From Jannaschia seohaensis (lineage in GTDB: Bacteria; Pseudomonadota; Alphaproteobacteria; Rhodobacterales; Rhodobacteraceae): a stretch of 64,000 bases of DNA. Under the pieces are notes generated by a model. The model saw only the letters and a program-made list of their open reading frames with translations, was not told the DNA's origin and did not search any database. This document shows positions 1-8,506 of this stretch, piece by piece (the stretch's first letter is position 1; each line of letters begins with the position of its first letter). The position numbers and the translations under genes are program-made. The DNA lies in assembly GCF_900116765.1 (NCBI RefSeq), contig NZ_UETC01000003.1, positions 124,001 through 188,000 on the forward strand. The letters run 5' to 3'.

Positions 1-1
1 C

Positions 2-115
2 GGCTTCCGCCTGCCCACCCATGTAGAGGCAGGCAACCATTTCGATACGGACGACTATTTCCCGTTCTTTATCGCCGACGTGACAGAGATTTCTTTCCCG
101 CGGAGGGACCGATGA
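2..115 (+). CDS. C-terminal fragment of a hypothetical protein
   Basis: The reading frame is open from the window edge to a TGA at 113-115 and encodes about 37 residues, including VEAGNHF and DYFPFF. The stop overlaps the ATG of the next gene (ATGA), so the two are probably translationally coupled. The tail resembles what I remember of DUF6544/DUF6920-type proteins, but this is a weak recollection; the start and most of the protein lie outside the window. Confidence 0.6.
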   Translation, partial: GFRLPTHVEAGNHFDTDDYFPFFIADVTEISFPRRDR

Positions 116-1074
116 CCGCCACGATACTCCTTTTCCAGATCACGCTTCCGCTGGCACTGCTCGGCTGGATTTTCTTCCTGCCCTCCGGCTCCGCCATGGG
201 GCTTGCCCTGCAAATCGCCGGGGTGGGGGCGTTCCTCTTCGCGCTTGCGCGCGTCGCGCAATGGGCGCTGCCTGTCTGGTGGCTGCCTTGGGTCTACGGC
301 GCGCTGTGGCTGGTCGGCGCGGTGATGCTGGTCGCATTCCGCCCGGGACTGGCCGGTCTGTCGGTTTGGCCCTCCGGCTGGGGCTGGCTTTCGGCGGCCC
401 TCGGTGGAGCGCTCCTGGCGGCGGGGCTTTGGTTCGGGGCGCAGGCGCTCAGCGGGCGGTCGTCGCCGCCGGTGGAAGTGGTGGAGATCGGTACTCCCTT
501 CGCACGGGGGCAATTCCTCGTGGCAAGCGGCGGCTCGCACCCGATCGTCAACGCCCATATGCGCACGCTCGATGAGAGTGTGGCGCGGTTCCGGCCCTGG
601 CGTGGTCAGTCCTATGCCGTGGATTTCTTCGGCCTTGGCCCCTGGGGCCTGCGCGCGCAGGGCTGGCGCCCCGCAGAGCCCGAGGCTTACGCCATCTTCG
701 GCGCGCCGCTCGTGGCTCCGTGCGCAGGCACCGTGGTGGCCGCCGAGGGCGACCGGCCCGATTTCGACGTGCCGCAGGAGGACCCGGTAAACCGCCTCGG
801 CAATCACATCATCCTCCGCTGCGGCACGGCCGAGATCGTGCTGGCCCATATGCGCCAAGGCAGCGTTGCGGTTCGCCCCGGCGACCGGGTCCAGCAGGGG
901 CAGCCCTTGGGGCAGGTCGGCAATTCCGGCGCCTCGACCGAACCGCATCTGCACATTCACGCCCAGCAGCCCGCCGAGGCCGGCGCGCCACTGATCTCCG
1001 GCGAGCCGCTGGGCCTGCGCATCGACGGGCGTATCCTCGTGCGGGGGGACCGGATCGGGGGAGCAGATGGGTGA
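112..1074 (+). CDS. M23 family metallopeptidase with N-terminal membrane segments
   Basis: 320 residues. The first ~115 form about four hydrophobic helices (roughly 4-24, 28-48, 52-75, 88-113). Residues ~195-290 are a LytM/M23 peptidase domain, with the YAVDF element near 169-173, GNHIIL near 230 and the HLHIH zinc/catalytic motif near 279-283, preceded by GNSG. M23 enzymes cut peptidoglycan cross-links; the membrane region should place this domain at the outer face of the inner membrane. The start overlaps the upstream stop by ATGA and the stop overlaps a candidate GTG start of the broken gene that follows. The natural substrate is not shown by the sequence. Confidence 0.85.
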   Translation: MTATILLFQITLPLALLGWIFFLPSGSAMGLALQIAGVGAFLFALARVAQWALPVWWLPWVYGALWLVGAVMLVAFRPGLAGLSVWPSGWGWLSAALGGALLAAGLWFGAQALSGRSSPPVEVVEIGTPFARGQFLVASGGSHPIVNAHMRTLDESVARFRPWRGQSYAVDFFGLGPWGLRAQGWRPAEPEAYAIFGAPLVAPCAGTVVAAEGDRPDFDVPQEDPVNRLGNHIILRCGTAEIVLAHMRQGSVAVRPGDRVQQGQPLGQVGNSGASTEPHLHIHAQQPAEAGAPLISGEPLGLRIDGRILVRGDRIGGADG

Positions 1075-1465
1075 GCCAGGCTGCCGCGATGGGCTGGCGG
1101 CGCGCGCTCCTCGGGGTTGCGGTCGCGCCGCACGATCTCGAAGACGTCCTCCGCTTCGAGGCGTGGCGGACCATCGGGAGGCCACGGCCCCCGTCGAGCG
1201 GGCGGTCTTCGCGGTCGCGGTCTTTCTGCCGACGGCGACGGTCGCGGCCTGCCTCGCCGCAGCGGCGAGGGAACGGAGGCATTGGGCCTGGAACTGGATC
1301 GCGGCGATCGTCGCGGGCGGGCGTCTGGTCAATGCGGTGGGCCAGGCCGGGCAATCCCTCATTACGGGGGGGTGGTCCCGGACGGCGATATTGGGATCGT
1401 CCTCATGGCGCCGGGGGTCGCCTGGGCTCTGGCCGGGGGCGACGCCAAGCCGGGGCGGCTGATCG
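1071..1465 (+). pseudogene. Frameshifted HXXEE-domain-like small membrane protein
   Basis: Three consecutive pieces in three different frames read like one small protein. Frame one (from GTG 1071 or ATG 1089) gives APHDLEDVLRFEAW, an HxxE-type motif. Frame two (about 1173-1370) gives ERAVFAVAVFLPTATVAACL and then RLVNAVGQAGQSLITGGW, where HXXEE proteins carry an N-G-x-G-H-x-x-W-S-L-x-x-G-G-Y-like element. Frame three (about 1370-1465) continues with a hydrophobic tail ending AWALAGGDAKPG. No single frame gives a plausible protein, so I call it a pseudogene with at least two frameshifts. The GTG overlaps the stop of the M23 gene, suggesting a former operon. Confidence 0.5.
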
Positions 1466-1841
1466 GGCGGCCCGGGCGCGGGGCGCATCGGGCAAGCGCG
1501 CCAGTCCGGCTCTCCGCCGGATTCACGTTTCCAAGAGTCCCGAGCCGTCGCACCTCCCCTCGCATCGAGGACTGGCGCGGCAGGCGTGATCGCATGACAG
1601 GCCGGCATGCTCCCGTCGCGCGCCCATCCGACTGGCCCAGAAGATGAGGACGACCGACCGCGCGCCGTCGAGGCCCGGATGTGATACCGACACGGGGACC
1701 GCCGGCTTGGCAGACCCTTTCACTCCGCGTTCGGGTGAGGCGGTGGCCTCCAACGCGGACCCTCAGGGCGCTCTCGACTCTTCTTGCCCCGCTCGGGAGC
1801 GGCCATCGCTCAATCTCCGTCGCCGCGTTCCAGGACGGCCC
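1466..1841. other. Gene-free stretch
   Basis: Nothing with convincing codon structure was found here. The open frames on both strands are arginine/proline/glycine-rich shadows. A lone TTGGCAGACCC at about 1707-1717 resembles the AraC-type half-site seen near 52.4 and 55.6 kb but lacks the 21-bp partner. Confidence 0.5.
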
Positions 1842-2747
1842 TCAGAGATCCTCCAGGATGCCCGATGCCTTCATGTCCGCCGCGGCGAACTCGATCAACG
1901 CGCGCACCTTGCGGGGAAGCGCCCGGCCCTCGAGGTAAACCGTGCCGATTTCTCCGGACTCTGTCCCGTAATTCGGCAGGAGGGCGACGAGCTCTCCGGC
2001 GTCCAGAGACCCGGCGAGCGCGAAGCGGGGCACATAGGCGAGCCCCATCCCTTCCTGAGCGAGCGCCACGGCCGCGCGCGCGGAATTGACGAAGATCCGC
2101 CCCGAGACGTTGGCGATCACCTCTTCGCCGCCCTGCTTGAAAACCCATCTGCGCGGATTGCGCCGGTTGGTGTCGACGATACAGGCATGCCGCTCGATGT
2201 CCTGCGGCGTGGCGGGCGTTCCATGGGCGGCGAGATAATCCGTGCTCGCCACCAGCGTGCTGCAAAAGCGCCCGATCCTGCGAACCTTGAGCGAGGCCTG
2301 ATCGAAGCGCCCGAGGCGAAAGGCGAGGTCCAGGCCCTCGGCGGCGAGGTCGAGATACCGGTCGTTGAGGCGCAGATCGACCGCGATGGACGGATGCGCC
2401 CTCCCGAACCTTGCCAGCATGCCCACGACGTAGACCTCTCCGAAGGTCATCGGCGCGGACAGGCGCAGGGTCCCCGAGAGCCCCTTCGAGCCTTCGGCGA
2501 CCTCGCCGAGCATGGCGTCGAATTCATCCAGGAGCGCCGGCGCCCGCGCGAGCAGGTCTTCGCCCGCCGGCGTCAGGCCGACTTGTCGTGTGGTCCGTTG
2601 AAGCAGCCGCACGCCGAGACGGGCTTCCAGCCCGGCGACATATTTCGACGTCAGCCTGTTGGAGATACCCATCTGATCCGCGGCGGCCGTGAAGGAGCCG
2701 GTCTGTGCAGTGGCGACGAAGGCGCGGAGCTGGTCGAGGCGGTCCAT
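1842..2747 (-). CDS. LysR family transcriptional regulator (YhaJ-like context)
   Basis: 301 residues starting MDRLDQLRAFVATAQTGSF. The winged HTH spans about residues 1-60 (FTAAADQMGISNRLTSKYV), followed by a substrate-binding fold of normal LTTR length. The frame is open further upstream, but this start gives the canonical LTTR N-terminus. It diverges from a doxX-ygiD-yqjG-pirin-wrbA gene set. E. coli YhaJ sits in a similar neighbourhood and responds to hydroquinone-type compounds, so regulation of these genes by a quinone or aromatic electrophile is a reasonable inference, not something the sequence proves. Confidence 0.88.
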   Translation of the reverse strand: MDRLDQLRAFVATAQTGSFTAAADQMGISNRLTSKYVAGLEARLGVRLLQRTTRQVGLTPAGEDLLARAPALLDEFDAMLGEVAEGSKGLSGTLRLSAPMTFGEVYVVGMLARFGRAHPSIAVDLRLNDRYLDLAAEGLDLAFRLGRFDQASLKVRRIGRFCSTLVASTDYLAAHGTPATPQDIERHACIVDTNRRNPRRWVFKQGGEEVIANVSGRIFVNSARAAVALAQEGMGLAYVPRFALAGSLDAGELVALLPNYGTESGEIGTVYLEGRALPRKVRALIEFAAADMKASGILEDL

Positions 2748-2895
2748 GGCAACATTGCGAACGATATGGGGATAGTCATTCACCACAATCGTCATTTCGT
2801 TGATGGTGTGCAAGGCGTAGCCATCGGCCATCCGAAACACGTCGCCCCGTGGAAACCTCCCGGGTGGACCGACCAGACCCAAGCAGGGGACCGAT
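2748..2895. promoter_or_regulatory. Divergent control region, lysR / doxX
   Basis: This 148-base gap separates the LysR regulator (minus) from the DoxX gene (plus), the usual place for an LTTR operator. It is visibly less GC-rich than its surroundings around 2755-2815. No single operator could be assigned by eye. Confidence 0.45.
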
Positions 2896-3327
2896 ATGTC
2901 CAAGACTTCCGCAGCCGCCAACGCCGATACCGCCGCGTTCGTTCTTCGCGTCACCAGCGGCGTGGCCTTTCTCGCCCATGGCTGGATGAAGGTGAGCCTC
3001 TTCACCGTTCCCGGCACCGTGGCCTATTTCGAAAGCCTCGGCTTGCCCGGGATCTTCGCCTATCTAACGATCCTCGGCGAGCTGGGCGGCGGCCTCGCGC
3101 TGATCCTCGGCATCGGTGTCCGCGCCGTCTCGGTTCCGCTGCTGGCGATCCTGCTCGGCTCGGTCTGGGCACATTCGGGCTTTGGCTGGACGTTCTCGAA
3201 CGAGGGCGGCGGCTGGGAGTTCCCGCTGTTCTGGGCGGTGGTGCAGGGCGTGATCCTGTTGCTCGGCGCCGGGGCTTATGCGCTGCACCTGCCCATGCTC
3301 GACCGCACCCTGGGCAAGTTCGCCTGA
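2896..3327 (+). CDS. DoxX family membrane protein (YqjF-like)
   Basis: 143 residues with four hydrophobic helices. The first contains LRVTSGVAFLAHGWMK, typical of DoxX/YqjF proteins, and ILGELGGGLALILG follows in the middle. DoxX proteins are small inner-membrane proteins linked to redox and aromatic stress; their chemistry is poorly defined. First gene of the plus-strand cluster, 58 bases before the dioxygenase gene. Confidence 0.85.
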   Translation: MSKTSAAANADTAAFVLRVTSGVAFLAHGWMKVSLFTVPGTVAYFESLGLPGIFAYLTILGELGGGLALILGIGVRAVSVPLLAILLGSVWAHSGFGWTFSNEGGGWEFPLFWAVVQGVILLLGAGAYALHLPMLDRTLGKFA

Positions 3328-3385
3328 TCCTTCGGCCCCCGCCGGATCGCCGCAGGGCGGTCCGGCCTGACCCGGGAGACCCCTC

Positions 3386-4207
3386 ATGCACACGCACAGC
3401 CTTCAGGACCTTCGCGACCGCTTCGCGCCCTCCGACCGGCTTCCGGTCGTGTTTCTGGGCCATGGCAGCCCGATGAACGTGATCGAGGACAACGCCTATA
3501 GCCGCGCCTGGTCCGAGCTGGGCCGGAGCCTCCCCCGTCCCAAGGCTATTCTGGTTGTCTCGGCGCATTGGATGACCCGAGGCACGACGCTCGTCGACGT
3601 GTCGGAAATGCCGCGCACGATCCACGATTTCTACGGCTTCCCGCAGGCCTTGTTCGATCAGCGTTACCCTGCTGCCGGTCAGCCGGAGCTCGCACGCGAG
3701 GTCGTCGCACTGCTCCGAAGCCACCGGGCGCAGGAGGATGACCGCTGGGGCCTCGATCATGGCGCCTGGGCCGTGCTGAAGTTTCTCTACCCCGACGCCG
3801 ATGTGCCGGTCTTCCAGGTCTCGATCGACATGGGCCGAGGGCTCGCGCATCAACTCGAAATCGGTCGCAGCCTGTCGGAGCTGCGCGAACGTGGCGTGCT
3901 GATCCTCGGGTCCGGCAACGTCGTGCACAACTTGCGCGCCATGCGCCCGGGCGGCGCGCCGCTGGACTTCGCGCTGGAGTTCGACGCGCGCTTTGCCGAC
4001 CGGCTGGCGGCCCGCGACTTCGCCGCGCTGGCGGATGCGGACGGGCTGGGGACGCTGCTGCATGCGGCGCATCCGACGGTGGATCACTACATGCCCGCGC
4101 TCGCCATCGCGGGGGCCTCGGACGAGCGCGACGGCCTGACCTTCATGACCGATGCGATCGATCTCGGAGCCGTGTCGATGCGGTCCTTCGTCTTTCACGC
4201 ACAGTGA
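3386..4207 (+). CDS. Class III extradiol dioxygenase, 4,5-DOPA-dioxygenase type (YgiD family)
   Basis: 273 residues, full length for YgiD-type ring-cleaving dioxygenases. Conserved histidine-bearing elements are visible: FLGHGSPMNV near the N-terminus, SAHWMTRG, the IHDFYGFP segment, LDHGAWAVLKFLYP, GSGNVVHNLRAM, and TVDHYMPAL near the C-terminus. These enzymes use a divalent metal to open catechol-type rings. The gene lies between doxX and a glutathionyl-hydroquinone reductase gene, which fits turnover of catechols or quinones. The natural substrate is unknown. Confidence 0.9.
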   Translation: MHTHSLQDLRDRFAPSDRLPVVFLGHGSPMNVIEDNAYSRAWSELGRSLPRPKAILVVSAHWMTRGTTLVDVSEMPRTIHDFYGFPQALFDQRYPAAGQPELAREVVALLRSHRAQEDDRWGLDHGAWAVLKFLYPDADVPVFQVSIDMGRGLAHQLEIGRSLSELRERGVLILGSGNVVHNLRAMRPGGAPLDFALEFDARFADRLAARDFAALADADGLGTLLHAAHPTVDHYMPALAIAGASDERDGLTFMTDAIDLGAVSMRSFVFHAQ

Positions 4208-4219
4208 GGAGAGCGGACC

Positions 4220-5254
4220 ATGCTTGTCGATGGAAAATGGGTGGCGAAATGGCAGCCGGTTCAGAAGGTCGACGAGGCGGGACGCTTCGTGCGCCAGGTG
4301 TCGAGCTTCCGCAACTGGATCACGCCGGACGGCCGGCCTGGCCCGACGGGGGAAGGCGGCTTCGAGGCCGAACCCGGTCGCTACCGGCTCTATGTCGCGC
4401 TGATCTGCCCTTGGGCCTCGCGGACGTTGATCGCCCGCAAGCTCAAGGGACTCGAATACATCATCGCGGTCACCGTGCTGAACCCGAGCCTGACCCACCA
4501 GGGCTGGCAATTCGGCGGCTTTTCCGGCACCGACGCGGACCCGCTCTTTGGGGCGCGCTACATGCACGAGATCTACACCCGCGCCGATCCGCAGGTCACC
4601 GGGCGCGCGACCGTGCCGGTGCTGTGGGACATGAAGCGCGACGTGATGGTGAACAACGAAAGCGCCGACATCCTGCGGATGCTGGACACGGCTTTCGAGC
4701 ATCTCGCGCCGTCCGATCTGCGACTCTATCCCGCGTCGCGCGCCACGGAGATCGACGCGTTCAACCAGCGTATCTACGATCTGCTCAACAACGGGGTCTA
4801 CAAGGCCGGTTTCGCGACCTCGCAGGCGGCCTATGACGAGGCGATGGACGGCATCTTCGGCATGCTCGACGAGCTCGAAACCGGCCTGACGGGGGATTTC
4901 CTGCTCGGTGACAGGCTGACGGAGACCGATATCCGAGCCTTCGTCACGCTGATCCGGTTCGACGCGGCCTATCACGGGTTCTTCAAGACCAACCGAAAGC
5001 AGATCCGCGACTACCCGCGCTTGTCGGCTTATCTCGCGCGTTTGCTGAACCTCCCCGGCATCCGCGAGACCGTGGACATGGATCACATCCTGCACGGCTA
5101 TTATTCGATGAAGGCGCTCAATCCATTAGGAGTCGTCCCGCAGGCTCCGGCGCATGTCGCGGCTATGCTCCACAGCGGGACGCAGGCCGAGGCGGTCGCA
5201 GCCTGGGAGGCACCGGCGGCCGATGCGTCCCGGGCCCGCGCCGGTCGTGACTGA
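4220..5254 (+). CDS. yqjG: Glutathionyl-hydroquinone reductase (Xi-class GST, YqjG family)
   Basis: 344 residues. The thioredoxin-fold active site reads ICPWASRTL, with the catalytic cysteine at residue 63, the same number as in E. coli YqjG. The conserved W-Q-P segment is at 11-13 and an all-helical GST C-terminal domain fills the second half. The enzyme reductively removes glutathione from glutathionyl-hydroquinones in the cytosol. It begins 12 bases after the dioxygenase stop, so co-transcription is likely. The C-terminal ~30 residues are alanine-rich and variable. Confidence 0.93.
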   Translation: MLVDGKWVAKWQPVQKVDEAGRFVRQVSSFRNWITPDGRPGPTGEGGFEAEPGRYRLYVALICPWASRTLIARKLKGLEYIIAVTVLNPSLTHQGWQFGGFSGTDADPLFGARYMHEIYTRADPQVTGRATVPVLWDMKRDVMVNNESADILRMLDTAFEHLAPSDLRLYPASRATEIDAFNQRIYDLLNNGVYKAGFATSQAAYDEAMDGIFGMLDELETGLTGDFLLGDRLTETDIRAFVTLIRFDAAYHGFFKTNRKQIRDYPRLSAYLARLLNLPGIRETVDMDHILHGYYSMKALNPLGVVPQAPAHVAAMLHSGTQAEAVAAWEAPAADASRARAGRD

Positions 5255-5441
5255 CGGCGTGGCGCAGAGGGGCCCGACCCTCCGAAGCTGTGTCAGCCTG
5301 CCGGCCATGAGACCGGCGCGGCGCGGATCTTCCGACGCGCCGCCGCCCCTCTGTGCATAGCCGCACAAACGCCAGATATTCGTCGCCCATACACAGACGC
5401 TGCACGCTGCGCCATGTCTGGCTGGAGACCAGGAGCAGCCC

Positions 5442-6350
5442 ATGACGTTCAGACCCGTATCCGCTACCAGCACGGCCCAGCCCACCATGGAGGGGGCCGG
5501 GGTCCATCTGCATCGTGTCTTCGGCTTCGGCGACCCCTCGCTGACCGACCCGTTCCTGATGATGGACGACTTCCGGAACGACGATCCGCGTCTTTATTCG
5601 AGCGGCTTCCCCTGGCATCCGCATCGCGGGATCGAGACGATCACCTATGTGCTGGAAGGCCAGGTCGAACATGCCGACTCCCTGGGAAATCGCGGCCTGC
5701 TCGGTGCGGGCAGCGTCCAATGGATGACGGCCGGGTCGGGGATCGTCCACCAGGAAATGCCGGCAGGCAACGCCCAAGGACAGATGCACGGGTTTCAGTT
5801 GTGGGCCAATTTGCCGTCCTCGCTCAAGATGACGGCGCCCCGCTATCAGGACGTGTCGAGCAGCGACATCCCGGTCGAGATCGACGATGACGGAACGATC
5901 GTGAAGGTCATCATCGGGTCGTTCTGGGGCAAGACGGGCCCGGTGGACGGCATCGCGGCGAACCCGATGCTGCTGGACGTCTCCGTCCCCGCGGGCCGGC
6001 GCAAGGTGCTGCCCGTGGACACGCGGGCAAACGCGCTGGCCTATGTTTTCGCGGGGGCAGGCACCTTCCGGGATGCGAGCGACCCCGTCGGCATCCGCGT
6101 CGAGAAGGAATTCCGCGGCACCGAGCTCAACATCCGCGACATGACGGGAAACCGGACCCTGGTGCGCTTCGGATCGGGCGATGAGATCACCGTTCAGGCC
6201 GGAGACGAGGGCATCCGCTTTCTTCTGATGACCGGCCGGCCGATCCAGGAACCCGTCGCGTGGCATGGGCCTATCGTGATGAACACGCAGGAAGAACTGC
6301 GGCAGGCGATGCGCGAGTTGCGGAACGGAACTTTCATCAAGACCGCCTGA
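5442..6350 (+). CDS. Pirin family protein (YhaK-like position)
   Basis: 302 residues forming a bicupin. The N-terminal cupin has FPWHPHRGIETITYVLEG and, about 40 residues on, SGIVHQEMP, which supply the His/His/His/Glu metal site of pirins. Some bacterial pirins have quercetin-dioxygenase activity and YhaK is redox-responsive. A 187-base gap precedes it, so it may have its own promoter. It ends just upstream of wrbA in the same frame. Confidence 0.92.
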   Translation: MTFRPVSATSTAQPTMEGAGVHLHRVFGFGDPSLTDPFLMMDDFRNDDPRLYSSGFPWHPHRGIETITYVLEGQVEHADSLGNRGLLGAGSVQWMTAGSGIVHQEMPAGNAQGQMHGFQLWANLPSSLKMTAPRYQDVSSSDIPVEIDDDGTIVKVIIGSFWGKTGPVDGIAANPMLLDVSVPAGRRKVLPVDTRANALAYVFAGAGTFRDASDPVGIRVEKEFRGTELNIRDMTGNRTLVRFGSGDEITVQAGDEGIRFLLMTGRPIQEPVAWHGPIVMNTQEELRQAMRELRNGTFIKTA

Positions 6351-6407
6351 AGGGATCGGGCATCCAGTCGACGGGCGACACCGTCAGGGACCAGACAGGG
6401 AGAGGGA

Positions 6408-7001
6408 ATCGCACCGCCAAAGATCGCAGTCGTCCTTTATTCCACCTCTGGCACGAACCACGCGGTTGCGCTCACGGCAGCGGAGGCGGCGCGCGAGGCC
6501 GGCGCGGAGGTGCGGCTGGTGCGCATCCCGGAAACGGCTCCGAAAGAGGTCGTGGACGGTCAGGAGCCGTGGAAGGCCCAACTGGAGAAGATGGCGGACA
6601 TTCCCGAAGCGACGGCCGACGACATGGAGTGGGCCGACGGCTACTTCTTCTCCGCGCCCACGCGTTTCAGTGTCGTCGCGAGCCAGATGCGGGCCTTCAT
6701 CGATACGCTGGGCGGGCTGTGGTCCAACGGCAAGCTGGCCAACAAGACCTTCACCGCCACCACCAGCGCCCAGAACCCCCATGGCGGCCAGGAGACCACG
6801 CTTCTGGGCCTCTACACGACCGCGATGCATTGGGGCGCGGTGATCGTCGTCCCCGGCTATACGGATCAGTCCATTTTCGACGCCAGCGGCAACCCCTACG
6901 GCTACTCGGCCAATGCCAATGGCTATGACGAGGCGGGCAAGGCGGCGGTTGCCCATCAGGCCAAGCGGCTTGTGGAGATGGCGGCGAAGATCGCTAGCTG
7001 A
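6408..7001 (+). CDS. wrbA: NAD(P)H:quinone oxidoreductase WrbA, apparent ATC start
   Basis: The homologous protein starts at 6408: [21 protein letters not shown] contains the flavodoxin FMN phosphate loop, and the full length of 197 residues matches WrbA (about 198). Later motifs ([42 protein letters not shown]) are clear. No ATG, GTG or TTG occurs in frame between the pirin stop (6348) and the P-loop. ATC at 6408 sits after a purine-rich AGGGAGAGGGA. The first in-frame ATG (6510) would remove the FMN loop. WrbA reduces quinones by two electrons, fitting this cluster. Use of ATC, or a point mutation or error, is inferred. Confidence 0.82.
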   Translation: MAPPKIAVVLYSTSGTNHAVALTAAEAAREAGAEVRLVRIPETAPKEVVDGQEPWKAQLEKMADIPEATADDMEWADGYFFSAPTRFSVVASQMRAFIDTLGGLWSNGKLANKTFTATTSAQNPHGGQETTLLGLYTTAMHWGAVIVVPGYTDQSIFDASGNPYGYSANANGYDEAGKAAVAHQAKRLVEMAAKIAS

Positions 7002-7495
7002 TCCTTGGCCCGCACGCTCAGCGGCGCGCAGGGCAATCGCCGCGCCGGGGGGCATCCAGATCGACGGCGCAAGGGTCTCCGCGGGGCGACAGACGCGGCG
7101 AGGGGCTCCGCGACGGCATCGGTCCGACCGGCGGAGGCCCTGTCGCGCCGATCGGGCGATGGCCGAGGGGGGCCGCCTCTCGGGGCGGACCCGTCCCGCG
7201 GCCTTCGCGGCCGGGATGCCGAACGCGGTCGCGCCGTGCCAGCGGCTTCACAGAGGGCCGCGTCGGCTCGACGCGGACTCCGTCGGCGGTTTGCGCGCCC
7301 GGCCCGCCCTGTCAGCGCGGTACGGCGCGACGATCATGGCCAAGACCGCCCCCGCAGGGGTGTGCCTTGGCGCCACCCGGAGGACATCGATCGCTTGGTC
7401 AGAGACGGCCTCACACCGGAGCGGGTTGAACGGCCAAAGGGGCACGCCCCGGGGACCAGATCGTGGGAGAGCGCCCTGTCGAGGCCCGCGCTCCG
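7002..7495. other. Gene-free stretch, possibly decayed DNA
   Basis: Only low-complexity Arg/Gly/Ala/Pro-rich frames occur here on both strands, without a ribosome site or recognisable motif. It separates the plus-strand quinone cluster from the minus-strand catabolic operon. No clear terminator hairpin with a T-run was identified after wrbA. Confidence 0.5.
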
Positions 7496-8506
7496 TCAGC
7501 CGCGCAAGAAGGCCGTGAGGTTGGGTCCGAGGGCGTCGCTGAGATACCCGCCCTCCTGCACGAACAGAAGCGGCAGGCCCGTCGCTTTCAGACGCTGGCC
7601 GATCCGATGGAACCCGTCTTGCGTCACGGCGAAGCCCTTGAACGGATCGTCGATGGACGCATCGAGCCCCAGGGCCACCACCAGGCAATCGGTGCCGAAG
7701 GACTCCACCGCGGCCAAGGCCGTCTCCATCGCCTTGAGAAAGCTGTCGTCGTCGGTGCCGCGCGGCAGGGGCAGGTTGAGGTTCGCCCCGAGCCCCGCCT
7801 CTTCGCCACGCTCATGGGCATGGCCCCAGAAGAACGGGTAGAACCGCGCGGGATCCGCGTGGATCGAGACGGTCAGCACGTCGCCGCGGCGGTAGAATAT
7901 CCCTTGCGTGCCGTTGCCGTGATGCACGTCGATATCCAGGATCGCCGGCCGTAGGCCCTCGGCGCGTAGGCGCTCGGCGGCGATGGCGGAGTTGTTGAGA
8001 AAGCAGAAGCCCCCGGCCAGATCGGCGAAGGCGTGATGTCCCGGCGGACGGCAGAGCGCATAGACCCCGGTCTCTCCTGCAGCAACGAGATCGGCGCCGG
8101 TGATGGCCGTCTGAGCGGACCAGTAGGCGCTTTCCCAAGTGTGCTCGGCTATGGGGCAGGCGGTGTCGCCCTGGTGCCATCCCGCCTGACCGATGGCCGA
8201 TTTGGGATAACTGTCGGTGCGGCTGGCCGGGTGGATGTTGGGGATGACCTCGGGCGCGGCCCCCTCGATCCGCTGCCAGCGGGGATAGATCGTGCGCAGG
8301 AAGGTTAGGTATTCGGCGCTATGCACCGCCGCGATCGGGCCCATCCCGGCATCGGAAGGCGCTTCGAAGCGGTAGCCCGCGGCCTCCGCCGCCGCCCGGA
8401 GCACGTCGATCCGCGCCGGCTGTTCTGGGCTGCGGGACACGACCCCGTTGGCCATGAAATTCTGCGGGTCGTGGCGCGTCTGGCGCGTGTCGAGGATTGC
8501 CTTCAT
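7496..8506 (-). CDS. Histone deacetylase-like amidohydrolase, acetylpolyamine amidohydrolase type
   Basis: 336 residues of arginase/deacetylase fold. Visible motifs are CRPPGHHAF (tandem catalytic histidines), ILDIDVHHGNGTQ (zinc Asp and His) and VALGLDASIDDP (second zinc Asp). Bacterial members remove acetyl groups from acetylated polyamines or similar amines. It is the last gene of the minus-strand operon and overlaps the preceding GNAT gene by four bases. In this operon the substrate is more likely a small acetylated amine or amino acid brought in by the ABC importer; this is inference. Confidence 0.9.
   Translation of the reverse strand: MKAILDTRQTRHDPQNFMANGVVSRSPEQPARIDVLRAAAEAAGYRFEAPSDAGMGPIAAVHSAEYLTFLRTIYPRWQRIEGAAPEVIPNIHPASRTDSYPKSAIGQAGWHQGDTACPIAEHTWESAYWSAQTAITGADLVAAGETGVYALCRPPGHHAFADLAGGFCFLNNSAIAAERLRAEGLRPAILDIDVHHGNGTQGIFYRRGDVLTVSIHADPARFYPFFWGHAHERGEEAGLGANLNLPLPRGTDDDSFLKAMETALAAVESFGTDCLVVALGLDASIDDPFKGFAVTQDGFHRIGQRLKATGLPLLFVQEGGYLSDALGPNLTAFLRG

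Noticed and set aside
55-1608. Minus-strand ORF of 517 codons
   Set aside because: It runs antisense to the M23 gene and its broken neighbour, is rich in Arg/Pro/Ala/Gly and has no motif; a GC-driven shadow.
1706-1717. Isolated CTTGGCAGACCC matching the AraC-type half-site
   Set aside because: No partner at 21 bases on either side and not upstream of a fitting gene; treated as chance.
3002-5095. Minus-strand ORF of 697 codons
   Set aside because: Antisense to doxX, the dioxygenase and the GST genes, which all have clear family motifs.
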